Positions 37,501 through 52,500 of a stretch of 64,000 nt of DNA are shown here, piece by piece. The stretch spans positions 33,515,876 through 33,579,875 of the forward strand of contig OY755244.1 in NCBI GenBank assembly GCA_963576725.1. The letters run 5' to 3'. Each line of letters starts with the position of its first letter. Positions within the stretch are counted from its first letter, which is position 1. A model generated the notes under the pieces. That model was not told the DNA's origin. It saw only the letters and a list, made by a program, of their open reading frames with translations, and did no database searches. A program made the translations under genes and the position numbers. The DNA is from Azorinus chamasolen. Taxonomy: Eukaryota > Mollusca > Bivalvia > Cardiida > Solecurtidae.

Positions 37501-40500
37501 TGTACGGACAAGAGCATCCCACTTTGTAGGGGCATAATTAAAAGGAAAATCACAAAATAGTGTAGTACTGAGACCATTGTGATAAATAGAGCATTTGTTC
37601 CATAGGAGCAAACAGCTTTATGTATCACAATAGTTTCAAAACTGCAAATTTACAACAAAATGCTCTATTTATGGTCAAAAAAGAAAATTATAAAATTGTG
37701 TAGTTTTGACACTATTGTGATAAATAAAGCAGTTGCTCCATAGGAACAAATGCTCTATTTATTACAATGGTTTAAAAACTACACAATTTTATAATTTTCC
37801 TTTTTTTTCTAGCAAATTTTCCTTTATTCAAAGAGGATGGGTCTAAAAATAGCCTTTGAGGGAATGGTTTAATGTCAGAAAGAAACATGTGTGTATTTTA
37901 TTCTTGCAGTTACATCTACCACCGGCATGATTCATTACAAATACTCATTTCAAAATGTAGGACACTCTGCAATTTTTTTATAATTCATCTGATTTTACTG
38001 ACAGAATTAACACTTTACCTCACACAAAAGCTTTTTCACGCCTTTGTAAGCAGAGTAGACCCAGGTAAGACAGCCCCTGTAGGGGACATCTGATCAGGAC
38101 CTGCTCTGTTTCTTATGACATGATATAGATATGATTATACAGTTTTTGTGTTCTAATACCATTACAAAAATTCAGTCAATAAATATCCTTTGTGTCATTA
38201 TTTCTTGCAGTAACATTCATGAGATAATATATGAGCCGTCTGATCAGTATCCAGGCTAATATAGCTTTTTAGTTGGGTCTGAGTTCGTTCTTAAGCTTTT
38301 GATTGGTCAGATTTGAGTCTTAGTTCGTTCTCAAGTCTAATATATCAGTATAATATCTACTGGTATATCTTTTCATCGGCAAACACAGCAGATTTAAACC
38401 CAGATGACTCCTACAGGGGCCATCTGATCTGGGTCTATTCATAATTCTGTTTGCATGAAAAGGCATTTACATAAAGTAAAGGGATATACAACTTATCCTC
38501 CGTCATCCTAACATTTTGGAATCATAGTTGCTCTATACTCACCAGCAAGATCTATGTCCATATCGGTTGCAATCACAACACCTATGGATGTGTGGATAGC
38601 TGTACTCTCGGCAATCGCGATGTTGTAAACAGCAAGAGTAAACTGTGGATCATTGTCATTGACGTCTGAAAAATTCACATCATCTCGACATAAGCACAAA
38701 TAAAGATAAGTGCAAAATTTCAGTAAATGCCTTTCACATTTTCATATAAGGTATTCTAATTCATGTACAGCATTTATCTAATCCTTTGCCTCCAGAATAT
38801 TTATACAAGAATCCATGACTTCATGAATATTCATTGACCATTTCCTCCATAAATACGCCTTTCTACGCCTCTGTAATAACCACTTCTTGAAACCATTGTG
38901 ATAAATAGAGCATTTGCTCTCATAGGAGCAAATGCTCTATTTATCACAACGGTTTCAAACTACAAAATCCTAAAATTTTACTTTATTCTAGTAAATGCTC
39001 CATTTGGGTGGATTCATTCAAAGAGGTTGGGTCTAAAAATAGCCTATGGAGGAAAGGGGTAACAGAATTTTATAATGGTCAATAAACAAGGAAATGCTTA
39101 ACCATTTCAGATATTGAAGAATCAGATCTACCAGTATATTATTCCATAAGCAAACAGAGTAGACCCTGATCAGATGGCTCCCACAGGAGCTATCTGATCT
39201 AGGTCTACTCTGTTTGCAAATGTCTGAAAGGACATTTCTATCAGGTAAAGGGTTAGCCCTTTCCCTGTTCTATGTTTATTCCAAAATTCAAAACCTACGG
39301 AATATTCATGGAAAAAATAGTTGTAATAATAACGATATATGGAAGGTAGAATATTGTATCCATTTTAGAAAGTAAAGAAGCAGATCTATCGAATTCCATT
39401 AGCAAACAGAGCAGACCCTGATCAGACAGCTCCTATTAGGAGCTATTTGATCTGGGTTTACTCTGAAAATGCAAATACATGAAAACAAAAATTGTTTATA
39501 TGAGGGAAAGGGTTAAATGAATATTATTTCAGTGCTGAGGTTATTCTTGTTGATGTAAAAAAAATTAAAATAATCCTGCAAAACTTGCAATGGAAATAGC
39601 ATGACTGAACTACAGTATAACCTCTCTATAACGGCCACTAAATTACATCAAATATTTTGTGTTAAAGGCAGGTGGCTGCTTAAAGCAAGGTGTAAGTAAA
39701 ACAGAACGCTCCTAAGGAGCGTTCTGTTTTACTTTCACCTTGCTTTAAGCAGCCACCTGCCCTAAATACCAACTAATTAACACAATTTAGTGGCCATTAT
39801 AGAGAGGTTTTACTGTACAAACCCTATGTTGTAAACGTTCTTTAGAATTGTCTCAAAGAGATGATTCTAAAGAATGTTCACAACATAGGGTTTGGTGGAG
39901 AAATAAAAAAGTTATTCTTGAAAATGTTTTATTTTACACATCTAATCTGGACCTCAGTTGACATTTTATCAACACTGTTGAAACGAAATGGAAAATATAA
40001 TTTAGTAAAATAAAGTTTTAACTTACGCATCTTAACTGAACCTCTGTACTTACAAATGATAAACAATGTACTATGATAAGCCCTTAAACCTTTCCCTGTT
40101 TAATCCTTTTCCATGACAGATTCCTCTGAAAATCGAACTCTTCCAAGCTTTAATTTGACAATTCTTAAAGCAAATCTGAGAAAAAATCATCCAGAAATGA
40201 AAGTGCTAGATGCTAGACTGACTGACAGATGAACTGACGGGTCATAAACTATATACCCCATGCAACTGACACATGGTGAAAAAGTTGTGATTTGACTGGG
40301 ACTTGAACCCAGGGCCTCTGGCATACCATGCCAACTCTACCTACTGAGCTATTGAGCCACACAGTAAAGCCTATCAACTTATTTCACCACAATCTCTACC
40401 GCTACACACAACCCCTCATTCTCAAGAATTCTTCCAAATTCTTACTCAAAGAATACTCCAAGAGTTTCTTGTTAGCTATTACAAATTATCTTCATATACC

Positions 40501-43500
40501 GTATATCAGGGTGCCAAATATAACATGGTGAAAAAGTTGTGACTTGACTGGGACTAGAACCCAGGACCTCTGGCATACCATGCCAACACTCTACCGACTG
40601 AGCTACAAAGCCACACAGTAAAGCCTATCAACTTATTTCACCACAATCTGTACCCGGCTACACAGGCATAAGAACATGAGAGGTGTTGGTCATGGCAAAA
40701 ACAGATCTATATTATTCCATAAGCAAACAGAGCAGACCCTGATCAAGGTCTGCTTTGTTGGCAAATGACATTAACCCATTCCTGCATATTGACGCCTTTT
40801 GACGCTTCTCTAAAAGTCACTTTGTGAAACCATTGTGATAAATAGAGCATTTGCTCCACAGGAGCAAATGCTCTATTTATCACATTGGTTTCGAAACTAC
40901 ATAATTCTGAAAATTTCCTTTTCTCTAGTTAATGCTCTTTTTTGGTAGATTTATTCAAAGAGGTTAGGTCTAAAAATAGCCTAAGTGGGAATGGGCTAAA
41001 TGGCATATCAATGAGGTAAATTGTTAAAGTCTCCACTGTGTAAAACTCAGCATGATTTAATAACTGCACAGTCAAGCCCTTCTAAACTGGACGTTCAAAA
41101 TTAGTACCAATATTGGTCTGTAATACAGGTGTTAGCTTAACCCATTCCCTCATATTGACGCCTCTGTAAAAGTCACTTTGTGAAACCATGTGATAAATAG
41201 AGCATTTGCTCCTATAGGAGCAAATGCTCTATTTATAACAATGGTTTCAAACTACAAAATTCTAAAATTTTCCTTTTCTCTAGTCAATGCTCCTTTTGGG
41301 TAGATTTATTCAAAGAGGATGTATCTAAAAATAGCCTATGAGGTAATGGGTTAATGCAGGATGAAAGTCATGCAAAAAGCTCTCGAAGGAGCATTCTGCA
41401 TGACTTTCATCCTGCATTTACCCCTTCCTTCAAACAAAAGCCTTTTCACACATTTGCAAACAGAGTTGACCCAGATCAGACAGCTCCTATAGGAGCCATC
41501 TGATCAGGATCTGCTCTGTTTGCTTATGATATTATAATAGATCTGATTCTACAGTTCAGAACAATACCAAACATCCTATTCAAATATGTCATTATAAATA
41601 TTCAGCTAATAAATATTCATGATGTCATTATGTCTTACATGAAACGGTTAAACATTCACCTGCCTAAAAAGATTTAAATTCTTCACTAAAATTCCTGTAT
41701 AGATGGGTCTATTACTGTATTCTATTTATCCATGATCAGATGCAATGTATCTAGAAATGGAAGCTGGTCTGCATGTACAATACAAACCGCAAAACCCCTA
41801 AATACCCCTTTCTTCCAGGCCTTTTTCTGGCGTCTACACGGGTCCTATGTTTATTCCAAATTTCAATACCTACTGAATATTCATGCACAAAATAGTTATA
41901 ACGAAATATGAAAGGTACAATATTGTAGCTTTTTTTAGAAAGTAAGGGAACAGATCTTTCAAATTCCACTAGCAAACAGAGCAGACCCTGATCAGACGGC
42001 TCCTATAGAAGCCATCTGATCTGGACCTGCTCTGTTTGCAAATGCGTGAAAACACGTTTATATGAAGGAAAGGTTAAAGGACTCATTTCCAATGCAAAAT
42101 AGGTATCATATTTCCCAATTTGGGGGGGAACATACTAATACAGACTAAATTTTGATTAAAATGCAAAAACAAAGTTTAAAATGGGACCTTAAATGCTTTC
42201 CAAATCATTGAATTTTATGCATAATTTATTTTCCAGTTATTAAAGTATATTTTTCCCAAAACTGCTAGAAAACGACTTGTCTTGTGTCACTGTTGATATT
42301 GATCTGACCTACCTGTTACTGTAATGGTGAGAGTGGTTGTAACAGTAAGTGATGGGATGCCGCTATCAGATACCTCTATCACAAGCTCATAGGAAGCAGT
42401 TGTCTCCCTGTCAAAGGTTACGGCAGCTGTAGTAACCTCCCCTGAGTTGGATATCAGGAACTCTCCACCTAAAACACACCAAAGACACTTTCAGCACATT
42501 TTATTTCAGAAATTGAGAAAACAGTGTCGCTGAGTAGAAATAAAAATCTCTATCTATTTTCATTTTTTTTAACCCTTTCCCTGTTGAATATTTACATAAT
42601 ATAATGGTAAATTATAATGGTATATGTACACAATTTACAATCGTATACAGTAAAACCCCTCTAAACCGGACGTCCAATTTAGTGTAAACATTGGTCTTAA
42701 AGACAGGTGGCAGCTTAATACAGGGTGAAAGTCATGCAGAAAGCTCCTCTAGGAGCTTTCTGCATGACTTTCATTCTGCATTAAGCAGTCACCTGCCTGA
42801 AAGTATCTACATTCTTCTCAACTAGAATTCCGGTTTAGGGAGGTTTTACTGTATGTACAAAGGCTTTTCTACACGTTTGCAAACAGAGTAGATATAGGAG
42901 CTGTCTGATCTGGGTCTACTCTGTTTGCTCATGCTATAATATAGATATGATTCTACAGTTACTGCCATGGCCAAAAAGTCCTTTGTCCATGTGCTATTTT
43001 AACAATTAACCTAATTAATATTCATGATGTCATTATTTCTTACATGAATATTCATGAATTAAAGGGTTAAAAGACTAATTTTACCTGTGTTTCCACTGGT
43101 TATGCTGTAGGTGGTTATGGCATTATTTGGAGCGTCAGCATCGTCATCAGTACAGACAAGCTGAGCCACTGTGGTACCGGTTCCCGAGTCCTCCGCTATA
43201 CTGGCACTATACAGGGAACTAGAGCAGACTGGGGTTACATCGTTTGTATCAGTCACTATCACACTCAGGGTATATGTTGCTGACCTCGCACCTGTATACG
43301 TACAACACAGAAAAAAACAAGTATACTCAGGAACATTAAGGGGAGTATTTGGGTATTTCAACCAAATACGAGATCCAATTGTAACGGAATTACAGATTGT
43401 TAGAGAATCTGAATGTCCCCAAAACGAAACAGACAAAAGGTATTGATGAGCAAAATATCTAAATATTCACCAATCACAGGTCATCACCAGGTTACTATTG

Positions 43501-46500
43501 CAACCAGCATTCTTGAAACACCCTGTGACTGCATTAGCCGAATCTTCCGACACATATATGGCATTAAGTTCAGACTCCTACTAACCAATTCTCATCAAAA
43601 TAATAATAACAAGCAAATTCATAGAATTGATATCCCCTGCCAAAGGTTCTACCTAGTAAAATGGCAAACAATGGGTGGGGGGATCTTTAGATAATAAATT
43701 TTCAATTTAAAACATGTGGATCGCTCAACCAGGTTTTACTTGCCTTTGATGCATACCAATACCTTATATAGATATTTTGATCAACTTTATGAATATTGGG
43801 CCAAATAACTGCTTTCAACGGCAATCTTTAATAATAGTGTACATGTTCTGATACTGAATGAGCCACAGCAAGGGGAAATGTGCCTTATTGTATTACAAAA
43901 AGTGTAAACTTAGACTGGCTGTGGCATCTGATCCTGTCTACTACAGCTTGCATTAGTTGTAGTTTGTATATACATGTAGTATACAGTTTATTCCGATATG
44001 GTGAGTCAATACATATCAGATTGGGTGTTGCATTGGTGACATGGTTGCTGATCTGCTTAAGCTTCTGAACTGTTTGAATCATAAGGTCTATTTTATTTTG
44101 ACACTGCTTGAATATGAAAGCTGTATAAAGCATATTCAAGTACTTACTGCAAAACAGTATTCAAAGAAATACAGTATCCCTCTGCTTTCAGCACGGCATA
44201 AGGGCAATAAATATATGATTTTTGTGTATCAAAGGGGTATAACTCCTAAAAGCCACATGCCGTCTGAAAAAGTAATGCATGGGAATGATGCCATGGCGAT
44301 AACAAATCATGTTGAGTTTCATTGAATTCTGTCAATCCGTTACAGAGATATATAGCATTGTACGGGAAAAAATGTCATTTTTGCATATAAAAGGGCAATA
44401 ACTCCTAAATGCAAGAAGCGATCTGGAAAAGTGATCTGGAAAATACATGAGAACGATGCCCCAGTGATAACAAATATTCATGTAGAGTTTCACTGAATTC
44501 TGTCAATCCGTTACAGAGATATGTCATCGGACGGAAAAAATATGTGATTTTGCATATCAAAGGGCAATATCTCCTCAATGCCACAAGTGATCTGGAAAAG
44601 TAATACATGGGAACGATGCCCCAGTGATAACAAGTATTCATGTTGAGTTTCATTGAATTCTGTCAATCCGTTACAGAGATATATAGCATTGGACGGGAAA
44701 AAATGTCATTTTTGCTTATAAAAGGGCAATAACTCCTAAATGCCACAAGCGTTCTGGAAAAGTAATACATGGGAACGATGCCCCAGTGATTTAAAAATAT
44801 TCATGTCTAGTTTCGTTAAATTCTGTCTGTCTGTTACAGAGATATGGCATCGGACGGAAAAAAATATATCATTTTTGAGTATAAAAGGGTATTAACTCCT
44901 AAATGCTGCAAGCGATCTGGAAAAGTAATACATAGGAACGATACCCCAGTGATAACAAATATTCATGTTGAGTTTCATTGAATTCTGTCAATCTGTAAGC
45001 GTTACAGAGATATATAGCACCGGACGGGAAAAAATATCATTTTTGCATATAAAAGGGCAATAACTCATAAATGCCAGAAACGATCTGGAAAAGCAATACA
45101 TGGGAATGATGCCTCAGTGAAAACAAATATTCATGTAGAGTTTCACTGAATTCTGTCAATCCGTTACAGAGATATGGCATCGGACGGAAAAAAATATGTC
45201 ATTTTTGCGTATAAAAGGGCATTAACTCCTAAATGCCGCAAGCGAACCGGAAAAGTAATACATGGGAACGATGCCCCAGTGATAACAAATATTAATGTTG
45301 AGTTACATTGAATTCTGTCCATCCGTTACAGAGATATGACATCGGACGGAAACTGGATGGACGGATAGAAAGACGGACGGACGGAGAAACCCAAAACAAT
45401 ATCCCTCTGCCTTTAGCAGGGGATAATAACATCTAAATTTTGACCAATCAGAGGTCACCACCACATTACCATGGTAACTGTTTCAAAACACATAAGCTTG
45501 AGTTTGGGGTACCCAAATACCCCAACATACCAATTCAAACAATATCTAAATTTTGACCAATCAGTGCCCACCATTCAGTTACTATGGCAACATTTGAACA
45601 AGAGTACCGCAAACGGTACATAATACGCCCACTTGCAAATGTTCTCCGATTCAACATGCCTCATAAGTGTTGACATTTTCTAAACTGTGCTTCAGATCTT
45701 GATTTCCATATTAAGGTGATACTATTAAAAAAAAAATTGAAGTAAATATCATTTCAAATGAAAAGTTATGGCCATCCTCATATTTGCATAGATTTGCATT
45801 ATTTTTTTAAGTGCAAGGGCCATAACTCCGAAACAACAAATCAAATGATCCTCAGAATCGACTTAGCTTCAGGTCTTGATGCATTAAACATGTGTATGAA
45901 GTTTCATTAATATCTGTCAAACAGTTTAGAAATCAGCGGACAAACTATATGCATATATTTGCATTATTTTTTAAGTAAAAGGGCCATAACTCCGAAACAA
46001 CTAATCAAATAAACCTCAAAATCTACTCAGCTTCAGATCTTGATGCATTAAACATTTTTTGTGAAGTTTCATTAATATCTCTCAAATAGTTTTCCCAGAA
46101 AACAGCGGACAAACTATTTGCATATTTTTTAAGACAAGGGCCATAACTCTGAAATGAAAAATCAAATGAACCTCAGAATCAACTCAGCTTCAGATCTTGA
46201 TGCATTAAACATTTTTGTGAAGTTTGATTAACATCTCTCAAATAGTTTTCCCAGAAAACAGTGGACAAACTATTTGCATGTATTTGCATTATTTTTGAAG
46301 GAGAAAAGCCATAACTCTGAAAAGAAAAATCAAATGATCCTCAGAATCAATTCAGTTTCAGACCTTGATGCATTAAACATTTGTGTGAAGTTTCATTAAT
46401 ATCTCTCAAATAGTTTCCCAGAAAGCAGCAGACAAACTATTTGCATGTATTTGCATTATTTTTTAAGGACAAGGGACATAACTCTGAAAAGAAAAATCAA

Positions 46501-49500
46501 ATGATCCTCAGAATCAATTCAGTTTCAGATCTTGATGCATTAATCATTTGTGTGAAGTTTCATTATTATCTCTCAAATAGTTTTTCCAGAAAACAGCGGA
46601 CATGCTGTTTGCATATTTTTTAAGGACAAGGGCCATAACTCTGAAATGAAAAATCCAATGAACCTCTGAATCTACTCAGCTTCAGATCTTGATGCATTAA
46701 ACATTTGTGTGAAGTTTCATTCATATCTCTCAAATAGTTTTCCAAGAAAACAGCGGACAAACTATTTGCATGTATTTGCATTATTTTTAAGTAAAAGGGC
46801 CATAACTCCGAAACGACAAATCAAATGAACCTCAGAATCGACTCAGCTTCAGATCTTGATGCATTAAACATTTGTGTGAAGTTTCATTAATATCTTTTAA
46901 ATAGTTTTCCCAGGAAACAGCGGACAAACTATTTTGCATTTTTTTAAAACAAGGGCCACAACTCTGAAATGAAAAATCAAATGAACCTCAGAATCAACTC
47001 AGCTTCAAATCTTGATGCATTAAACATTTGAGTGAAGTTTCATTCATATCTGTCATATAGTTTTCCAAGAAAACAGCGGACAAACTATTTGCATGTATTT
47101 GCATTATTTTTAAGTAAAAGGGCCATAACTCCGAAACGACAAATCAAATGAACCTCAGAATCGACTCAGCTTCAGATCTTGATGCATTAAACATTTGTGT
47201 GAAGTTTCATTAATATCTCTCAAATAGTTTTCCCAGAAAACAGCGGACAAACTATTTGCATTTTTTTAAAACAAGGGCCATAACTCTGAAATGAAAAATC
47301 AAATGAACCTCAGAATCTACTCAGCTTCAGATCTTGATGCATTAAACATTTGTGTGAAGTTTTATTTATATCTGTCAAATAGTTTTCCCAGAAAACAGCG
47401 GACAAGCAAAATGTTGACGGACGAACGAACGAACGAACGAACGAACGGACGGACGGACAGGGCCACGACAATATACGACCACCTTTATTAGGTGGGCGTA
47501 TAAAAACCAAAAGCTGAATGCACATCTGCACATAACCAGCAATGTTCATGTGAAGTTTCATTAGGATGCAGACTATACTTTATTGCATGAGAAATGTGTT
47601 GAACAAGTTTATGGCGTAAGCAGAAGAAGAAGAAGAAGAAGAGTAAGAATCGGAAGAAAGAGTAAATTTAATAAGAAGAAGAAACAGAGTAAACACAATA
47701 TGTTTCATTTGGGGGACATAAGAGAATATTTTACCATGGCAAAACTCATGACTCATTACTGTATTATTATAGGTAAATAGAGCAGACTCTGATTAAATGG
47801 TTCCTACAGGAGCCATCTGATCTGAGTCTACTCTGTTTGTAAAGGCATGAAAAGGTATTTATCCCTTTGCTCCATAAACCTATGCCTTTGTAAATAGAGT
47901 AGACTGAGATCTGAACAGTTCCTGTAGTACGCGTACGTAGGAGCCGTCTGATTAGGGTCTGCTCTGTTTGCTTATGGAATAACAGAGATATGATTCTACT
48001 ATTTTTCTCATGGCAAAACCTTTTTGTGTCCATTAGTCATTATGAAAACTAATCTTAGTTAGTTATTACAGACGTCCAATTAATATGTGTAAATTGAAAC
48101 ATTTTCAAGGATAACTTCTCTATTTCTCCACCAAACCCTCTACTGTGAACACTCTTTAGAATCATCTCTAAAGAGTGGTCACAGTATAGGGTTTGGTGGA
48201 GAAAATGACAATTTTAGTGTTTGGGTATGCATGATGTCATTATTTCTCATATGAATATTCATGGAGTAAAGCAATACGACTGAAACTGATAAGTTACTTA
48301 TATGTGCTAATAGCCGGGACACCAATACTTACTAGTTCCTCCATCCACCACTTCAACCAGTACAGAGTAGGATGTTGTAGTCTCCATATCTAAATCACCA
48401 CTCACAGTCACCACACCTGAGCTTGGATCAATCGCAAACTTCCCTGATGCTCCGGAAATGATCGAGTATGTAAGACTGCCATCCTCGCCACTATCTGCAT
48501 CTGTAGCATCAACATCCACCACAGATGTTCCAATAGCTGAGTTCTCAACGACATTCTGTGATGATGTGGAAGGAGCAAGAACTGGGTCATGCTCATTTAC
48601 GCCTGTGACCTGAATACCAACAGTCGCACTGCCTGTGTTTGTTCCATCTGATGCAGTTATGATGAGTGAATAACTTTGGGTACCCTCGTAATTAAGTAAA
48701 CTGTTATCTGTTATTATCAAACTTGGTGTGTGAGTTGTTCCTGAAACAGCAAAAATATTGTCCGAGTTGCCGCTGAGGATATTGTAGGTGAAACTTGTAT
48801 CCGCTGTATCACTGTCTGTGATGGTAACAGTTAGGACTGTGGCTACATTAGCTGCATCTTCGGACACGTATATGGCATAAACACCAGGATTAAATTCAGG
48901 TGTTCCATCATTGAAATTTGTTACTGTTATACTTACAGTAGCTGTGGAAGTCTGTGGTGTATTTCCATCATCAACAGCTTCAACAAACAACACATATGTG
49001 TTTGGAGTTGCATCAAAATCAAGGGCTGCCTTAAGAATGATATCACCACTGTTAGGATCTATATCGAATTCAGCAACAGTTGGGTTGAGGGAAAATGTAA
49101 TTGAATCCCCTGTATCAGAGTCAGTTGCCGTTACAGTAAACACAGTGGTCCCTACTGCAGTATTTTCTATCACATTGGTCGAGTAAGGAGTGCTTGAGAA
49201 CATGGGTGAGTTGTCATTGTCATTTGTGACATGTACATTTACAGTAGCTGTTGTAGATAATGAGACCATTCCACCATCACTGACTTCAACAAGAATTGTA
49301 TGCAGAGTTGTGGTTTCATAATCCAAAGGTGTGGATAAACTGATGACCCCTGATGCAGTAACAGCAAACTGGGTGGATGCAGCGCCATTTACAGACAAAA
49401 TGGAATATGACAAGTCGTCATTAATTCCTGAGTCAGCATCAGTACAGGCTAGGGACCCCAATACCGAACCTGCCATAGTTGACTCTATGAAGGAGACTGA

Positions 49501-52500
49501 GACTATAGCTGGTGTACACACTGGAGTATTATCATTGTCATCTGTCACTGTCACTACGACAGTTCCCGTGCTCATTCTAGTAGTTGAACCTCTGTCCACA
49601 GCCTCTATCAACAGTGTATATGGATTAGAGGAAGCAGTCTCAAAATCAAGTGCACCGGTCAAAACGAGATCTCCAGTGGATGTATCAATAGTAAATTTAG
49701 TGTCACTATCTCCACTTACAACACTGAACACAATGTCACCTGTAAAAAGAAGAAAAAACAAATATAGTAAAACCCCTCTACATCAGACGCCCAATTTAGG
49801 ATAAATATCGGTCTTTGAGACAGGTGGCAGCTTAATACATGGTGGAAGTTATGCAGAAAGCTCCTCCAGGAACTTTCTGCATGACTTTCACCCTGCAAGC
49901 AGCCATTAAGTAGTATCTAAATTTTTCTCTACTAGAATTCCAGTTTAGAGGGGTTTTACTGTAAATGGGTTTAAGATAGAAGAACAATTTAATAACTGAT
50001 ACATGAACACTTCGTCCCACTTATATCCAGAAATCTTTCAATAAATTGAAATTTTTCAGTTTAATATGCAAGATTCAAACGTAAATTTCACTTTAAATAC
50101 TGATCTTATTCTTTAACTCTTTACTCTAAAAATACAATAAAATCTTGATTATTCGAATTTTCTGTATAGAAGAATTTGCCATTTTAGACAGGTGACTGCT
50201 TAATGCATGGTGAAAGTCATGCAGAAAGCTCCTAGAGGACTTTCACCATGCATTAAGCTGCCACCTGTCTTAAAGATCGATAATAATACATATCTTAGTG
50301 TTCGATTAATCGAGATTTTTCTGTATGTCTTTCTTCACCTCTGCAAACAGAGTAGACCCAGATCAGACGTCTCCTGTAGAATTAAGCCATCTGATCAATC
50401 TGCTCTATTTGCTTATGATATAATATAAATATGATTCTACAGTTTTTACCATGGCTTAAATTCCTGTGTCTATTTTACACATATTGAAAAAAGAAGAAAA
50501 TGCTTTAGCTTTTTGCATTACTTTTACCCTGTATTAACCCTCCAGAACTATGCTTTTCTACGCCATTGCAAACAGAACAGACCCAGATCAGACAGCTCCT
50601 ATAGAAGCCGTCTGATCAAGGTCTGCCCTGTTTGCTTCTGATATAATATAGATATGATTCTACAGTTTCTGCTACGGCAAACAAATAGTGTGTCCATGTG
50701 CTTCTTGAACAACTTATCTAATTAATATTCATGATGTCATTATTTCTTGCATGAATATTCATGGGGTAAAGGCTTAAGCAACTACCTGCTTTTTAAAATT
50801 CCTGTGTCCAATCAATATAATGTCGCTTATCTCATTCTGTCCTACTGACACATTTTTGCGCCTCTGTAAAACTCACCTGTTGAAACCATTGTGATAAATA
50901 GAGCATTTGCTCCTATAGGAGCAAATGCTCTATTTATCACAATGTTTTCAAAACAACACAATTCTAAAATTCCCCTTTTCTATAGTTAATGCTCCTTTTC
51001 GGTAGATTAATCCAAAGAGGAAGGGTCTAATAATAGTCTAGGAGAGAATGAGTTAAGACAGGTTCTACTGTGCTTCATGTAGCAGAGATAAGAGAAGTAA
51101 TTAGGCAAAAATACTGTTTTATACTCTGCCAAATTCTATCCTATCTAGTTAGTATTCATTAGAAATACCTTGCAGCAGCAAGATAGGGTTTACCTGAACT
51201 AGAACTATCACTAAAAGAGATGAACATCCCAGCAATGTAGCCTTTATCGCAAAAAATATTCAAAGTTCAAGAGAAGATAAATAATTCTAAAATTCCTTGT
51301 GCTAAACACTTAACCCATTCCCTCATGCCTTTTTGACGCCTCTGTAAAAGTCACTTTGTGAAACCATTATGATAAATAGAGCATTTGCTCCTATAGGAGT
51401 AAATGCTCTATTTATAACAATAGTTTCAAACTATAAAATTCTAAAAATTTCCTTTTCTCTAGTTAATTATCCTTTTCGGTAGATTTATTCAAAGAGGTTG
51501 AATCTAAAAATAGCCTATGAGGTAATGGGATACCAGTTGTGTCTTGCACATCTATAATTTGTAATTAAAATGTATGCCAAATATAAATACAGTAACTTTC
51601 AAATTGATGGAGAGTTTAATATGCGACACAAACTACCCGTTTCATGCCAAAATGACAAAAATTACTCAAGGGAAGATAATTCTGCAATGTCAAGCACTAA
51701 ATACCTGAAAATTGTGTCATGCACATCTAATATTTGTGGTTATCATTTATTCCAAATATAAATTCAACAAGGGCATGTTGTATTGCTATGCAAGACATGA
51801 GTCCCCCACCGGACTGAAAAAAACCTCCACTCTCCCCACCCCACCCACCCATGGTGTGGTTGACCATGGTATATACATGACCACCTGAATGGTATTAATA
51901 CCTACTTTCATACATTGAATCAGTAAATAAAAAGTTATTGTCCCGACAAGAAAATATGAAAAAGGGGAGTAACTCCAAAAATATTGATGCTAGAGTTATT
52001 GCCCTTGTGCATGACACTACTTCTCATCACGCTTGTTCCATATGAGAAGTTTCATATCAATTGAACCAGTACATAAAGAGTTATTAACTGGACAAGAAAA
52101 TATGAAAAGGGGAATAACTCCAACAATATAGATGCTAGAGTTATGGCCCTTGTGCATGACACTACCCCTCATCATGATTGTTCCATATGTGAAGTTTCAA
52201 ATCAATTGAACCAGTAGATAAAGAGTTATTGTCCGGACAAAAAAATATGTAAAAGGGGAATAACTCCAAAAATATTGGTGCTAGAATTATGGCCCTTGTG
52301 CATGACACTACTCCTGATCATGCTTCCTCAATGTGTGAATTTATAATGAATTTGGCCTAACTTTGTAGGAGAAATTGCCCGGACACGAAGTGTGACAGAC
52401 GGACTGACAAGAAAATATGAAAAAGGGGAATAACTCCAAAAATATTGATGCTAGAGTTATGGCCCTTGTGTATGACACTACCCCTCATCATGATTGTTAC

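Noticed and set aside
40280..40655. Possible tRNA genes on the minus strand
   Set aside because: A and B boxes are present, but there is no pairing acceptor stem, the D-arm and anticodon arm are imperfect, and several copies share a SINE tail.
49331..49804. 157-codon open frame on the plus strand opposite exon 3
   Set aside because: It is the antisense shadow of the EC-coding exon; the minus strand has full EC motifs and splice sites.
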